A stretch of 64,000 nt of DNA from PALSA-555 sp035468285. Its GTDB lineage: Bacteria; Actinomycetota; Acidimicrobiia; IMCC26256; PALSA-555. The position numbers were made by a program, and so were the translations under genes. A model generated the notes under the pieces. The model was not told where the DNA came from. It worked only from the letters and a program-made list of their open reading frames with translations, and made no database searches. Where the stretch lies: positions 1-64,000 of the forward strand of contig DATISY010000071.1 in assembly GCA_035468285.1 (NCBI GenBank), given 5' to 3'. Each line of letters opens with the position of its first letter. Positions within the stretch are counted from its first letter, which is position 1. Shown here piece after piece: positions 1-7,955 of the stretch.

Positions 1-114
1 ATCGCCACCCTCGGGCCCGCGATCACGTCGGGCGGGACGCCCGTCGCCGTGATGGCGCTCGCCATCCCGCGGCCCGCTGCGGCGGTCGTGGTGCAACCGC
101 GGTTCACCGGCTGA
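1..114 (+). CDS. C-terminal end of an unidentified exported protein (partial)
   Basis: The reading frame is open from the window edge and ends in TGA at 112-114, leaving 37 residues rich in Ala, Val and Pro. Nothing here identifies a catalytic domain. The last residues, VVVQPRFTG, closely resemble the end of the beta-helix protein encoded convergently at 547-1836, which finishes VTPRFTG. The matching DNA (about 97-111 and 548-562) is an imperfect inverted repeat. I infer that this is the tail of a related surface or secreted protein. Only the C-terminus is visible, so the function is unknown. Confidence 0.5.
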   Translation: MATLGPAITSGGTPVAVMALAIPRPAAAVVVQPRFTG

Positions 115-310
115 CGCGGCTTCGGCCCGCGCCGGCGCGCCCCGGTAGCCAGCCGGTCCGTCGGCGGCTGAGCTTGTCGCCAGGCCCGCCGGGCAGGTCG
201 AGCATCCCGGCGTCCGGACGCCCGGTGTGCCTGCGTCGTGCCTTGTGAACGGTCCGTGGGGTCCCTCTTGCAAGTTGGCTGGCTGCGCTCGTGCAGCGTG
301 TCGGGCGCGC

Positions 311-385
311 TCGGCGAGCCGGGGACGGAGCGGAAGGATGGCGTTGGCGTGGATCTGGCAGACGCGACTCTCGGTGACGCTGAGG
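311..385 (-). pseudogene. Relic of the C-terminal region 4 of a WhiG/FliA-type sigma factor
   Basis: This 75-bp block matches positions 2077-2151, the end of the intact sigma-factor gene, at about 67 of 75 bases and in the same orientation. Read on the minus strand it gives VTESRVCQIHANAILPLR, against VTESRVCQIHTKAILQLR in the intact gene, followed by RLAE in both. Upstream the similarity fades quickly and the helix-turn-helix start is missing. Downstream the frame runs on without the intact gene's stop. No start codon or sigma region 2 is present, so it cannot be functional. The rest of 115-546 holds no gene; it contains a 14-bp perfect palindrome at 209-222 and a hairpin at 468-496. Confidence 0.75.
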
Positions 386-467
386 CCCGGTCGATGGTGG
401 GCACACGTGATCTCGGACCCGAGTTCCGAGTCGAGGGCACGGTAGCGCTGGCGTCGCCGCCTCCGTT

Positions 468-496
468 GCGGCTCGAGCAGCTGGCTCGAGGCCGCG
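468..496 (-). terminator. Hairpin downstream of the beta-helix gene
   Basis: Ten-base arms (GCGGCTCGAG and CTCGAGGCCGC, one bulged G) flank a seven-base loop about 50 bp past the stop of the 547-1836 gene. There is no U-tract, so intrinsic termination is plausible but unproven. Confidence 0.35.
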
Positions 497-546
497 GGAT
501 CGTCAGGGCGGAGCGTGCCGACCCGCGGAGGCGGGCGACGCGACCG

Positions 547-1836
547 CTATCCGGTGAACCGTGGGGTCACGATGAGGGGGACGACGACCTCGACGGCCCC
601 GATCTCGCAGCCCGCGCCTTGCGGGCGGGAGACGCCGCGCTCGTCGGTGAGCGGGTTGATGGTCGCCGCGCCATCGGCGCTGCAGCTCCCGAGCGGGATC
701 GCGTCGATGAGCGGACTTCCCGGGTTCGGGAGCCGCGTCGGCGCGAGACCACCGTTGGCGGCCAAGGCGGCCAGGTTGGGGTCAGCGGCATTCTGCTTGT
801 CGGTGCCGGCCGTGAAGCCGCAAGTGGTCTGGTCGGAGTAGTTGAACCCGTTCGAGACCGTGTTGACCAGGGGTGGCGGCCCGGTGGGGAAGGTGCCGCA
901 GTCGGGGCCGCCGTGGGGCAGCGCGACGACGGATCCGAACGATGTGAGCACCTGGTTGGCCGACGTGTCGACCACGCGGATGTTGGCGGGGAAGGTGACG
1001 GGCCCGGCAGCGGGTGTCACGCCGCCCTTGGTCCCGCGAGGTTCGACGGGGTCGGCGTGATGCGGGTGGTGAGTCGCCGATGTCGCTTTGAGCGCCTGGA
1101 GCGACGGCGGGCACGTGAGGGTGGGGTCGACGGTGTTGTCGACCACGGTGGCGTACGTGAGCTTCAGCGATCCCGCGTCGACCTCGATGCCGCCGGCCTC
1201 GACCGACTTGTTGCCGGTGACCGTGGAGTTCGTGACCACGGTCTTGAGGCTCGAGCTGCCGCCGACGATGGCGATCCCTCCCCCGTCGCTGTCGACGGCG
1301 GTGTTGTTGGCGATCGTCGAGTTGATCACGGTGAGGTTCCCGGGCCGGTCCATCTCGATTCCGCCGCCCTGCTCACAGGTGAGGTTGTTGATGATGGCGG
1401 AGTTGATCACCGTGAGCGGCGCGCCGACATCCGAGTGGATGCCGCCGCCACCATCGCCGTCGTTCACGTTCCCACCGGTGATCGTCACGTTCTGCAGCGT
1501 GATCGGGTCGGTCGTCCCGTTGAAGAGCACCCGGGAGCCGTTGCAGGTCTGGCGGATCGTGTGCCCGCCGCCGTCCAGTGCCAGTCCGACGCCGGCGTTG
1601 CCGATACTGCGGGTGACGTCACCGCTCCCGCAGTCCGAAAGGTTGATGTCGTTGGCCAGCGTGATGCTCGAGCCGGTGTCGAACGCGGCGCGCAGCTGGG
1701 CCTCGGTGGACACCGTCGTCGCGCCCGCCGATGTCGCGGAGCCGGCGATCACACCCGCTGCGATTCCCCCGCCGACGAGCAGCATCGCCGCCACCGGCGC
1801 GCTCAGCGCGCCGCGTAGCCGTGCACCTGTTCTCAC
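547..1836 (-). CDS. Secreted right-handed beta-helix protein with choice-of-anchor Q-type end
   Basis: The product (429 aa) starts at the GTG that follows GGAGG; a TTG 39 bp upstream is possible but has no better site. Residues 1-40 form a signal peptide: a basic start, then an Ala/Gly/Val-rich hydrophobic stretch, then an Ala-rich cleavage region. The body consists of short repeated strands such as TVINSAIINN, TVINSTIANN and VTNSTVTGN, typical of parallel beta-helices. Near the C-terminus, DERGVSRPQG followed by EIGAVE is the hallmark of choice-of-anchor Q proteins, which are exported surface proteins. It ends in VTPRFTG, the tail shared with the partial protein at 1-114. No catalytic residues are recognisable. 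An adhesive or carbohydrate-binding surface role is inference. Confidence 0.8.
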   Translation of the reverse strand: MRTGARLRGALSAPVAAMLLVGGGIAAGVIAGSATSAGATTVSTEAQLRAAFDTGSSITLANDINLSDCGSGDVTRSIGNAGVGLALDGGGHTIRQTCNGSRVLFNGTTDPITLQNVTITGGNVNDGDGGGGIHSDVGAPLTVINSAIINNLTCEQGGGIEMDRPGNLTVINSTIANNTAVDSDGGGIAIVGGSSSLKTVVTNSTVTGNKSVEAGGIEVDAGSLKLTYATVVDNTVDPTLTCPPSLQALKATSATHHPHHADPVEPRGTKGGVTPAAGPVTFPANIRVVDTSANQVLTSFGSVVALPHGGPDCGTFPTGPPPLVNTVSNGFNYSDQTTCGFTAGTDKQNAADPNLAALAANGGLAPTRLPNPGSPLIDAIPLGSCSADGAATINPLTDERGVSRPQGAGCEIGAVEVVVPLIVTPRFTG

Positions 1837-1864
1837 GTGACCTCCACCCCGAAACTGATGCGGG

Positions 1865-1893
1865 ACTGTAGCCAATTGCCAGGCCGTTGCCAG
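1865..1893 (-). promoter_or_regulatory. Candidate promoter of the beta-helix gene
   Basis: CTGGCA and TACAGT are separated by 17 bp, matching the -35 and -10 consensus at 4 of 6 positions each, about 30 bp before the chosen GTG start. The remaining intergenic DNA to 2066 shows no further gene. Confidence 0.35.
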
Positions 1894-2066
1894 GTTGCTG
1901 GAGCAGCTCGCAGGCCTCTTGGACCTCTCCTTGGTGACCGTGTGGTTGGAGTGACGCAGGGGGGTGAGCTGGTCACCGCGCGGTGCGCCACGCAGGTGGG
2001 GATGTCAGACGTCCGCCGGTGCGCGCCGGGGATGGTGCAGCGGTGGCGCTCCGGGCCGGGTCGTTG

Positions 2067-2841
<775 letters not shown>

Positions 2842-2849
<8 letters not shown>

Positions 2850-3750
2850 GGGGGTGAGTGGCGGCGTAGACGGCGCGGAGTCGGTCCTGGCTGAGGTGGG
2901 TGTAGATCTGGGTGGTGGCGAGATCGGCGTGACCGAGCAGCTCCTGGACGGCCCGGAGATCGGCGCCGCCATCGAGCAGGTGGGTGGCGTACGCGTGGCG
3001 CAGCGCGTGGGGATGCGTCACCCGGCCGTCGCGCAACGGGTGGGCGGTGACGATGCGGTGCGCGTCGCGGGTCGTCATGGGCCCACCGCGGCGGTTGAGG
3101 AACACGACGGGCGGGCTGTCCGGGTTGGCGAGCCGGGGGCGGCCGTGCGCGAGGTAGGTGCTGAGCGCGGCGCGGGCGGGCTGGCCGATCGGGACCCGAC
3201 GCCGCTTGGCCCGCTTGCCGACCACCGTGACGAGCTGGCGCTCGAGGTCCGTGTCCGTGACGGCGAGGCTGCACGCTTCGCTGACCCGCAGACCCGCGCC
3301 GTTGAGCAGCTCGAGGAGCGCCGCGTCGCGCGTCGCAAGCGCGGCGACAGTTGGGTCGGCCTCGTCGACGGCGACCGCGGCGGCGTCGCGCGCGCCGTCC
3401 AAGAGGGCGGTGGCGTCGGCGACGCTGGGGACGCGTGGGAGGCGGGTGTCGCCCTTGGGGGTGTGGAGGGAGCGGCCGGGGTCGGTGCTGAGCTGGCCGG
3501 TGCGGCGCAGGTGCGCGAGGAGGGCACGGACCGCGGCGGCTTTGCGGGCCGTGGAGCGGCGCGCGAACCCGCGGGTGTCGAGGTAGGCGAGGTAGCGGCG
3601 CAGCGCCTTGTGGTCCAGGGCGGCGGGAGCGGGGCAGCCGCCCCGTTCAGCCCACGCCACGAACTCGCGGGCGTCGTGCTCGTAGGCCCGACGCGTGTGC
3701 TCGCTGCGGCCCGCGAGTGAGGCGACGAGGCCGTCGACATCCCAGGCCAT
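2842..3750 (-). CDS. xerC: Tyrosine recombinase XerC/XerD
   Basis: This site-specific recombinase (302 aa) most likely resolves chromosome dimers at dif. The N-terminal SAM-like DNA-binding domain (about 1-90) contains SEHTRRAYEHDAREFVAW. The catalytic domain shows the first Arg in GLRVSE near residue 153, a Lys in VGKRAKRRRVPI, the HALRHAYATHLL box near 250, and LGHADLATTQIYTHL with the nucleophilic Tyr near 283. All expected catalytic residues are present. The ATG at 3750 was chosen because it aligns with the family N-terminus and lies 8 nt after a TACCGT box. The gene overlaps whiG. Assignment to XerC rather than XerD rests on its position beside whiG. Confidence 0.88.
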
Positions 3751-3758
3751 GGCCAGCC

Positions 3759-3764
3759 ACGGTA
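3759..3764 (-). promoter_or_regulatory. Candidate -10 box of xerC-whiG
   Basis: TACCGT lies 8 nt before the xerC ATG with no Shine-Dalgarno between, the leaderless arrangement seen repeatedly in this window. Confidence 0.45.
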
Positions 3765-3819
3765 GCCCCACCAGCCACACCGGCCCGGGCTTCAGCGGGG
3801 CGGCGGCCCTCGGTGCCCC

Positions 3820-4611
3820 CTATTCGCCGGTGAAGCGCGGCTCGCGGCGCTCGACGAAGGCGAGGAGGGCCTCGGCGGTGTCGCGGGACCCGAAGTTGCC
3901 GGCCTGGGCGATGTCTTCGAACTCGACCGCGTCGGCCATCGAGACCGAGAGGGACTGGTTGAGGAGGCGCTTGGTGATCTGGATCTGCACCGGGGGCTGC
4001 GCCGCGATTCGCCGGGCCAGGGTGGTGACGACGGCGTCGAGCTCGGCGGCGGGCACGACCCGGTTCACGAGGCCGATGCGGTCCGCTTCTGCGGCGGAGA
4101 TGATGTCGGCGAGGTAGGCGAGCTCCTTGGCCCGGTGGAGGCCGATGAGGCGAGGCAAGATCCACGAGCCCCCGCCGTCGAGGGACAGGCCTCGGCGGGA
4201 GAAGATCTCCGAGAAGCGGGCGGTGTCGGCGGCGATGATGAGGTCGCAGCCGAGGGCGAGGTTGCAGCCCGCGCCGGTGGTGACCCCGTTCACCGCGGCG
4301 ATGGTCGGGATGTGCAGCTCGTGGAGACGCATCACGGTGCGGCCGACGACACGCATGGAGTGGACCGCGGCCCCGAAACCCCGGGTCGGGTTCTCGTCGC
4401 CCGAGGCGGGAGTCAGGTCCGCGCCGGACGTGAACGCGTCACCCGCGCCGGTCAGGACCAGAACCCGGTCGTCGCGCGCCGATTCGACGTCGTCGAACAC
4501 CTCGACGAGCTCGCGCCACATGGTCGTGTCGATCGCGTTCTTCTTCTCGGGCCGGTTGAACGTGACCGTGACGACACCGTGACTGTCGCGTGAGACGAGC
4601 AGGGTCTCCAT
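3820..4611 (-). CDS. Enoyl-CoA hydratase/isomerase family protein
   Basis: This crotonase-fold enzyme (263 aa) probably hydrates or isomerises an unsaturated acyl-CoA in beta-oxidation. FNRPEKKNAID opens the fold, SGADLTP gives the first oxyanion-hole region (about residues 62-68), and AAVNGVTTGAGCNLALGCDL gives the second (about 104-123). The usual first catalytic Glu position is followed here by FSEIFSRRGLSLDGGGSW, so the exact reaction cannot be assigned. The C-terminus (FTGE) lacks a long trimerisation tail. Its start codon is 17 bp from the divergent small gene at 4629, with overlapping -10 boxes between them. Substrate specificity is unknown. Confidence 0.85.
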   Translation of the reverse strand: METLLVSRDSHGVVTVTFNRPEKKNAIDTTMWRELVEVFDDVESARDDRVLVLTGAGDAFTSGADLTPASGDENPTRGFGAAVHSMRVVGRTVMRLHELHIPTIAAVNGVTTGAGCNLALGCDLIIAADTARFSEIFSRRGLSLDGGGSWILPRLIGLHRAKELAYLADIISAAEADRIGLVNRVVPAAELDAVVTTLARRIAAQPPVQIQITKRLLNQSLSVSMADAVEFEDIAQAGNFGSRDTAEALLAFVERREPRFTGE

Positions 4612-4616
4612 CGCGG

Positions 4617-4623
4617 TACCGTA
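4617..4623. promoter_or_regulatory. Overlapping divergent -10 boxes of the enoyl-CoA hydratase and the 36-aa gene
   Basis: The seven bases TACCGTA read as TACCGT on the plus strand and TACGGT on the minus strand. Each is exactly 6 nt from its start codon (GTG at 4629, ATG at 4611). Neither gene has room for a ribosome-binding site, so both transcripts should be leaderless and the two promoters mutually exclusive. Confidence 0.6.
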
Positions 4624-4628
4624 GCGCC

Positions 4629-4739
4629 GTGGGCTACAACCCGTTTCGCAAGCGCGTGAAGCGGCGCAGCGACATCGTGGTCGTCGGCGCGGCGCTGCTC
4701 GTCATCGCCGCGCTCGTGATGTGGGCCACCTTCGGCTGA
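4629..4739 (+). CDS. Small single-pass membrane protein (36 aa)
   Basis: The GTG start gives a basic N-terminus (GYNPFRKRVKRRSD) followed by one hydrophobic helix (IVVVGAALLVIAALVMWATF) and a stop. The positive-inside rule places the N-terminus in the cytoplasm. Proteins beginning GYNPF with one helix are, from memory, common unnamed actinobacterial small proteins. The gene is supported by a -10 box 6 nt upstream and by its spacing of one base to the next gene, with which it probably forms an operon. The function is unknown. Confidence 0.6.
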   Translation: MGYNPFRKRVKRRSDIVVVGAALLVIAALVMWATFG

Positions 4740-4740
4740 G

Positions 4741-4992
4741 ATGACCGAGCACCGGTTCCCCGGCGCGGACTCCGACGAGGATGAGCCGGAGGTGCGGCGC
4801 GTTCAGCCGTACCAGGCGACCAAGACGTACCGGTGTCCGGGGTGCGACCACACCATCGCGCCCGGCACCGGACACGTCGTCGTCGTCCCGCGCCCGGCGG
4901 ACGACCGGCGCCACTGGCACACCGCGTGCTGGGAGCGCGCCGCTCGGACGCCGATCCAGGCGGCGCGCACCGACCGGGCCCGCCGCCGGTAG
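4741..4992 (+). CDS. Small zinc-ribbon-like protein (83 aa)
   Basis: The protein carries TKTYRCPGCDHTIAPGTGHVVVVP in its middle, followed by DDRRHWHTACW, so Cys-x2-Cys and a later His/Cys pair could bind zinc. Short proteins of this design occur in many actinobacteria, sometimes labelled ATP/GTP-binding without evidence. It begins one base after the stop of the 36-aa membrane protein and ends before a bidirectional hairpin. The N-terminus is acidic and the C-terminus is Arg-rich, which could allow nucleic-acid contact. The function is unknown. Confidence 0.7.
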   Translation: MTEHRFPGADSDEDEPEVRRVQPYQATKTYRCPGCDHTIAPGTGHVVVVPRPADDRRHWHTACWERAARTPIQAARTDRARRR

Positions 4993-5009
4993 GAGGTCGG
5001 CGGCGTTCA

Positions 5010-5029
5010 GCGGGGCAGCGGTGCCCCGC
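5010..5029. terminator. Bidirectional hairpin between convergent operons
   Basis: GCGGGGCA and TGCCCCGC form a perfect 8-bp stem around a GCGG loop. It sits in the gap between the plus-strand gene ending at 4992 and the minus-strand gene ending at 5148, so it could stop transcripts from both sides. There is no U-tract. Confidence 0.5.
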
Positions 5030-5147
5030 CACGATCTCCCCGGCGGGCTGCGCCATCGTGTCCGAGGCGGCGCAATCTCAGGTTGACGGGCGCGGCACGG
5101 ATGTCGATCGCGGTCGCCCGGCGGGACGACCGTGGCGGGTCGGCGTG

Positions 5148-5441
5148 TCAGACGTCTTTGCTGCCGAGCTCTTCGACGTTGACGTCTTTGAAGGTGACGA
5201 CGCGGACGTGGTTCACGAACCGGGCGGGTCGGTACATGTCCCAGACCCAGGCGTCGTTGAGCTCGAGCTCGAAGTACACCTGGCCGTCCTGGTGACGGAC
5301 GTTGAGGTCGACCTTGTTGGCGAGGTAGAAGCGACGTTCTGTCTCGATGACGTACGCGAACATCGGGAGGACGTCGCGGTACTCCCGGTATAGCTGGAGC
5401 TCGATGTCAGTTTCGTACCGCTCGAGGTCCTCGGCGCTCAT
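5148..5441 (-). CDS. DUF2469 family protein
   Basis: This 97-aa protein matches the actinobacterial DUF2469 family over its full length: SAEDLERYETDIELQLYREY at the N-terminus, then VLPMFAYVIETERRFYLANKV and a mixed beta region. Family members usually lie next to rplS, lepB and rnhB; here the gene directly follows rplS by 7 bp, consistent with co-transcription. No enzymatic motif, signal peptide or membrane helix is present. The role is unknown despite strong conservation in the phylum. Confidence 0.85.
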   Translation of the reverse strand: MSAEDLERYETDIELQLYREYRDVLPMFAYVIETERRFYLANKVDLNVRHQDGQVYFELELNDAWVWDMYRPARFVNHVRVVTFKDVNVEELGSKDV

Positions 5442-5448
5442 CGCAGGG

Positions 5449-5793
5449 TTAGACCCGCTTCTCCTTGACCTTCGCCGCCTTTCCGATGCGATCGCGCAGG
5501 TAGTAGAGCTTGGCTCGGCGGACGTCGCCGCGGGTTGCGACCTCGATCTTGGCGACGATGGGTGAGTGGAGGGGGAAGGTGCGCTCCACGCCGACCCCGA
5601 AGCTGACCTTGCGGACGGTGAAGGTCTCGCGGACGCCGCTGCCTTTGCGCCGGATCACGACGCCCTGGAAGATCTGGATCCGTTCCCGGTTGCCTTCCAC
5701 GACCCGGACGTGGACCTTGACGGTGTCACCGGGGGCGAAGTGGGGTCGGTCGTCGCGCAGGTGGGCGCGGTCGACGAGATCGGTGGCGTTCAT
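5449..5793 (-). CDS. rplS: 50S ribosomal protein L19
   Basis: L19 (114 aa) sits at the 30S-50S interface. The sequence has FAPGDTVKVHVRVVEGNRER, then IQIFQGVVIRRKGSGVRETFTVRKVS and a C-terminal LYYLRDRIGKAAKVKE, all diagnostic. The ATG was chosen because it overlaps the stop of trmD (ATGA, 5790-5793); a longer frame upstream would intrude into trmD. It ends the trmD operon together with the DUF2469 gene. Confidence 0.95.
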   Translation of the reverse strand: MNATDLVDRAHLRDDRPHFAPGDTVKVHVRVVEGNRERIQIFQGVVIRRKGSGVRETFTVRKVSFGVGVERTFPLHSPIVAKIEVATRGDVRRAKLYYLRDRIGKAAKVKEKRV

Positions 5794-6551
5794 GGGGCTG
5801 CTCCCGGGGGTGGATCGGTCATCGTACCGGGCGGGTTCTCCTCGGTCTCCTCGAGGGCGGCCCGGTCCTCGGGGGTCAGCTCGTCGGGGGTGAGGAGGTC
5901 GGGGCGGCGGGCCAGGGTGCGCCGCAGGGCGGCGAGGTGGCGCCACCGGGCGATCTGGGCGTGGTCGCCCGACCGCAGGACGGCCGGGACGGCCCAGCCC
6001 CGGTACTCGGCGGGGCGGGTGTACTGGGGCTCCTCGAGGAGCCCGGTGGTGAACGATTCGTGTTCCGAGGAGGCGTCGTTGCCGAGGACCCCGGGGACGA
6101 GGCGCGTGACGGCCTCGACGACGACGAGGGCGGCGGCCTCGCCGCCGGCGAGGACGTAGTCGCCGACGGACAGCTCGCCGTCGCAGAGATGGTCCGCGAC
6201 CCGCTGGTCGACGCCCTCGTAGCGCCCGCAGAGCAGGGAGAACCCGGGGCCGGCGGCGAGCTCGGCGGCGACGGTGTGGTCGAAGCGGCGGCCGCTGGGG
6301 CTGAGGAGGAGCAGGGGCCGGGGCGGGTCGACGGCCTCGACGGCGTCGAAGAGCGGCTCGGGGCGCATGACCATCCCGGCCCCGCCCCCGAAGGGGGTGT
6401 CGTCGACGCTGCGGTGCGGGTCGTCGGCGTGGGTGCGAGGGTCGTGGACGCGGATGTCGAGGATGCCGGCGTGGCGGGCCCGGCCGAGGAGGGACGCGTC
6501 GAGGGGGCCGGTGAGGTACTCGGGGAAGATGGTGAAGACGTCGACGCGCAC
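5790..6551 (-). CDS. trmD: tRNA (guanine-N1)-methyltransferase TrmD
   Basis: TrmD methylates G37 of tRNAs reading CNN codons and prevents +1 frameshifting. The 253-aa sequence shows MRVDVFTIFPEYL at the start, THADDPHRSVDDTPFGGGAGMVM in the substrate region (about residues 40-62), and the trefoil knot that binds AdoMet with LLCGRYEGVDQRV and SVGDYVLAGGE (about residues 110-145). A short Pro-rich tail follows the C-terminal domain. The stop overlaps the start of rplS by 4 bp and rimM lies 3 bp upstream, so these genes are almost certainly one transcript. Confidence 0.95.
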   Translation of the reverse strand: MRVDVFTIFPEYLTGPLDASLLGRARHAGILDIRVHDPRTHADDPHRSVDDTPFGGGAGMVMRPEPLFDAVEAVDPPRPLLLLSPSGRRFDHTVAAELAAGPGFSLLCGRYEGVDQRVADHLCDGELSVGDYVLAGGEAAALVVVEAVTRLVPGVLGNDASSEHESFTTGLLEEPQYTRPAEYRGWAVPAVLRSGDHAQIARWRHLAALRRTLARRPDLLTPDELTPEDRAALEETEENPPGTMTDPPPGAAP

Positions 6552-6554
6552 GGC

Positions 6555-7031
6555 TCAGCCCTCGAGGAGCCCGGCGGGTGGGTCGACGACGACGCGCCCC
6601 GGGGTGTGCTCGACGACGAACACGACCGGGACGAGCGTCCCGTTCTCGAGGACCAGGAGGTCGTGGGCCGGGTTGGCTTCGACCGCGACGACGGGGCCGT
6701 GGGCACGTCCGGTGGTGTCGACGAGCTCGGCGCCGACGAGCTCGTGGACCCAGAGCTCACCCTCGGCGGGGTCGAGCGGTGCGGCGTGGAGGCGGGCGCC
6801 GCGCAGCGCGAGGGCGGCGTCGCGGTCGGTGACACCAGCGAAGCGGATGAGCCATCGGCCCTGGTGGGGGCGGGCGGTCTCGACGACGAGCTCCCGGTCG
6901 TCGGCGTACAACCGGGCGCCGGGGGTGTGCCGCTCGGCGCGGTCGGTGGTGAACGTGACCGCGACTTCGCCGTGGAGGCCGTGGGCGCGTCCGACGCGGC
7001 CAACTTCGAGGAGGTCGGAGGGGGCCGGCAC
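6555..7031 (-). CDS. rimM: Ribosome maturation factor RimM
   Basis: RimM (158 aa) assists late assembly of the 30S head by binding S19. The N-terminal RimM beta-barrel opens LLEVGRVGRAHGLHGEVAV (about residues 6-24); the C-terminal PRC-barrel includes LWVHELVGAELVDTTGRAHG and NGTLVPVVFVVEH. The gene lies between khpA and trmD in the standard rpsP-khpA-rimM-trmD-rplS order, 10 bp after khpA. Length and motifs are normal. Confidence 0.93.
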   Translation of the reverse strand: MPAPSDLLEVGRVGRAHGLHGEVAVTFTTDRAERHTPGARLYADDRELVVETARPHQGRWLIRFAGVTDRDAALALRGARLHAAPLDPAEGELWVHELVGAELVDTTGRAHGPVVAVEANPAHDLLVLENGTLVPVVFVVEHTPGRVVVDPPAGLLEG

Positions 7032-7041
7032 GGCCCAGGGA

Positions 7042-7368
7042 CTACTCGGCGACGTCGACGGTCGCGCGCACGCCTTCAGCAGCGCCCGCGGCGCGGGTGA
7101 GCTGCCGCAGGGCCTGCACGACGCGGCCCCGACGACCGATGAGCCGGCCCATGTCGGAGGGGCTGGCGTGGACGAGGAGGACGACTTCGCCGCGACGTTC
7201 GTCGAGCTCGACGTCGACGGCGTCGGGTTCCTCGGCGAGGTTGCGGGTCACGAACTCGACGACGGCCCGGGCCCGTCCACCGACGATGCGGTTGCCTTCG
7301 CCACCGATCTCGTCTTCGTAGTCGTCATCGTCGTAGCCCTCGTCGAAGTCGGGGTGCTCGTCGCTCAC
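7042..7368 (-). CDS. khpA: KH-domain RNA-binding protein KhpA
   Basis: This 108-aa protein has a strongly acidic N-terminus (about residues 3-25) followed by a single KH domain (about 30-105) with the RNA-gripping loop GRLIGRRGRVVQALRQL. KhpA proteins form a dimer with KhpB (Jag) and bind many RNAs; in several Gram-positives they influence cell elongation and division. The start overlaps the stop of rpsP by 4 bp (ATGA), so translation is coupled. The acidic extension is longer than in the ~75-aa Firmicutes proteins. Confidence 0.9.
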   Translation of the reverse strand: MSDEHPDFDEGYDDDDYEDEIGGEGNRIVGGRARAVVEFVTRNLAEEPDAVDVELDERRGEVVLLVHASPSDMGRLIGRRGRVVQALRQLTRAAGAAEGVRATVDVAE

Positions 7369-7850
7369 GCGGTGGTCTCCTCGGGCGTGTCGTCGCCGGC
7401 CGGCTCGCCCGCAGCCTCCGGCGCGGGGCTGGCCTCGGCCTCAGGGGCGGGGGCGGGCTCGTCGGCGGGGGCCTCGGGGGGTGACGCGGGAGCGTCGGCC
7501 CGGTCCGTGGCCGGCGGGGCCGTGGTGGGCGCGGCGACCTTCCCGGTGGCGTAACCGCGCCGGTTCAGCTTGGTGACGATCCGGCCGCTCTTCTCTGACT
7601 CGAACGTGGACCAGATCCCCATCGTGGTGAGGAGCTTCTGGACCTGCTCGGTGGGTTGGGCGCCCTGGCGGAGCCAGGCGAGGGCCCGGTCGGCGTTGAT
7701 GTCGACGGTCGACGGCTCGGCGCGAGGGCCGTAGTGGCCGATGGTCTCGATGACCCGACCGTTGCGGGGGGAGCGGGCGTCGGCCACGACCACGCGGTAG
7801 CTGGGTTGCTTCGCCTTGCCGACTCGCAGCAGGCGGATCTTGACGGCCAC
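7365..7850 (-). CDS. rpsP: 30S ribosomal protein S16 with a long Ala/Pro/Glu tail
   Basis: The first 80 or so residues are standard S16 (AVKIRLLRVGKAKQPSYRVV, then DARSPRNGRVIETIGHYGP), a platform protein needed for 30S assembly. The remaining ~75 residues are low-complexity Ala, Pro, Glu and Asp, an extension seen in many actinobacteria and likely disordered. Translation starts at GTG, about 10 nt after an AAGGG ribosome-binding site. It is the first gene of the ribosome-maturation block; a 105-bp gap separates it from ffh and probably holds its promoter. Confidence 0.94.
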   Translation of the reverse strand: MAVKIRLLRVGKAKQPSYRVVVADARSPRNGRVIETIGHYGPRAEPSTVDINADRALAWLRQGAQPTEQVQKLLTTMGIWSTFESEKSGRIVTKLNRRGYATGKVAAPTTAPPATDRADAPASPPEAPADEPAPAPEAEASPAPEAAGEPAGDDTPEETTA

Positions 7851-7955
7851 GAAGTCGGGCCCTTTCTGCTCGGGAACCTGGCCAGGGTAGCGAACCCGCT
7901 CGGGTGGCCTCGATCGGACGCGGTCACTCCCCGCGCCGGACGGTGGGGTCGTTCG

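Noticed and set aside
209..222. Perfect 14-bp palindrome GGCGTCCGGACGCC
   Set aside because: It is in non-coding DNA with no promoter or gene start nearby, and GC-rich palindromes of this size are expected occasionally in such a genome.
238..1818. A 526-codon open frame on the plus strand
   Set aside because: It is antisense to the beta-helix gene, has Arg/Gly/Val-rich low-information composition and no domain, a usual by-product of high GC.
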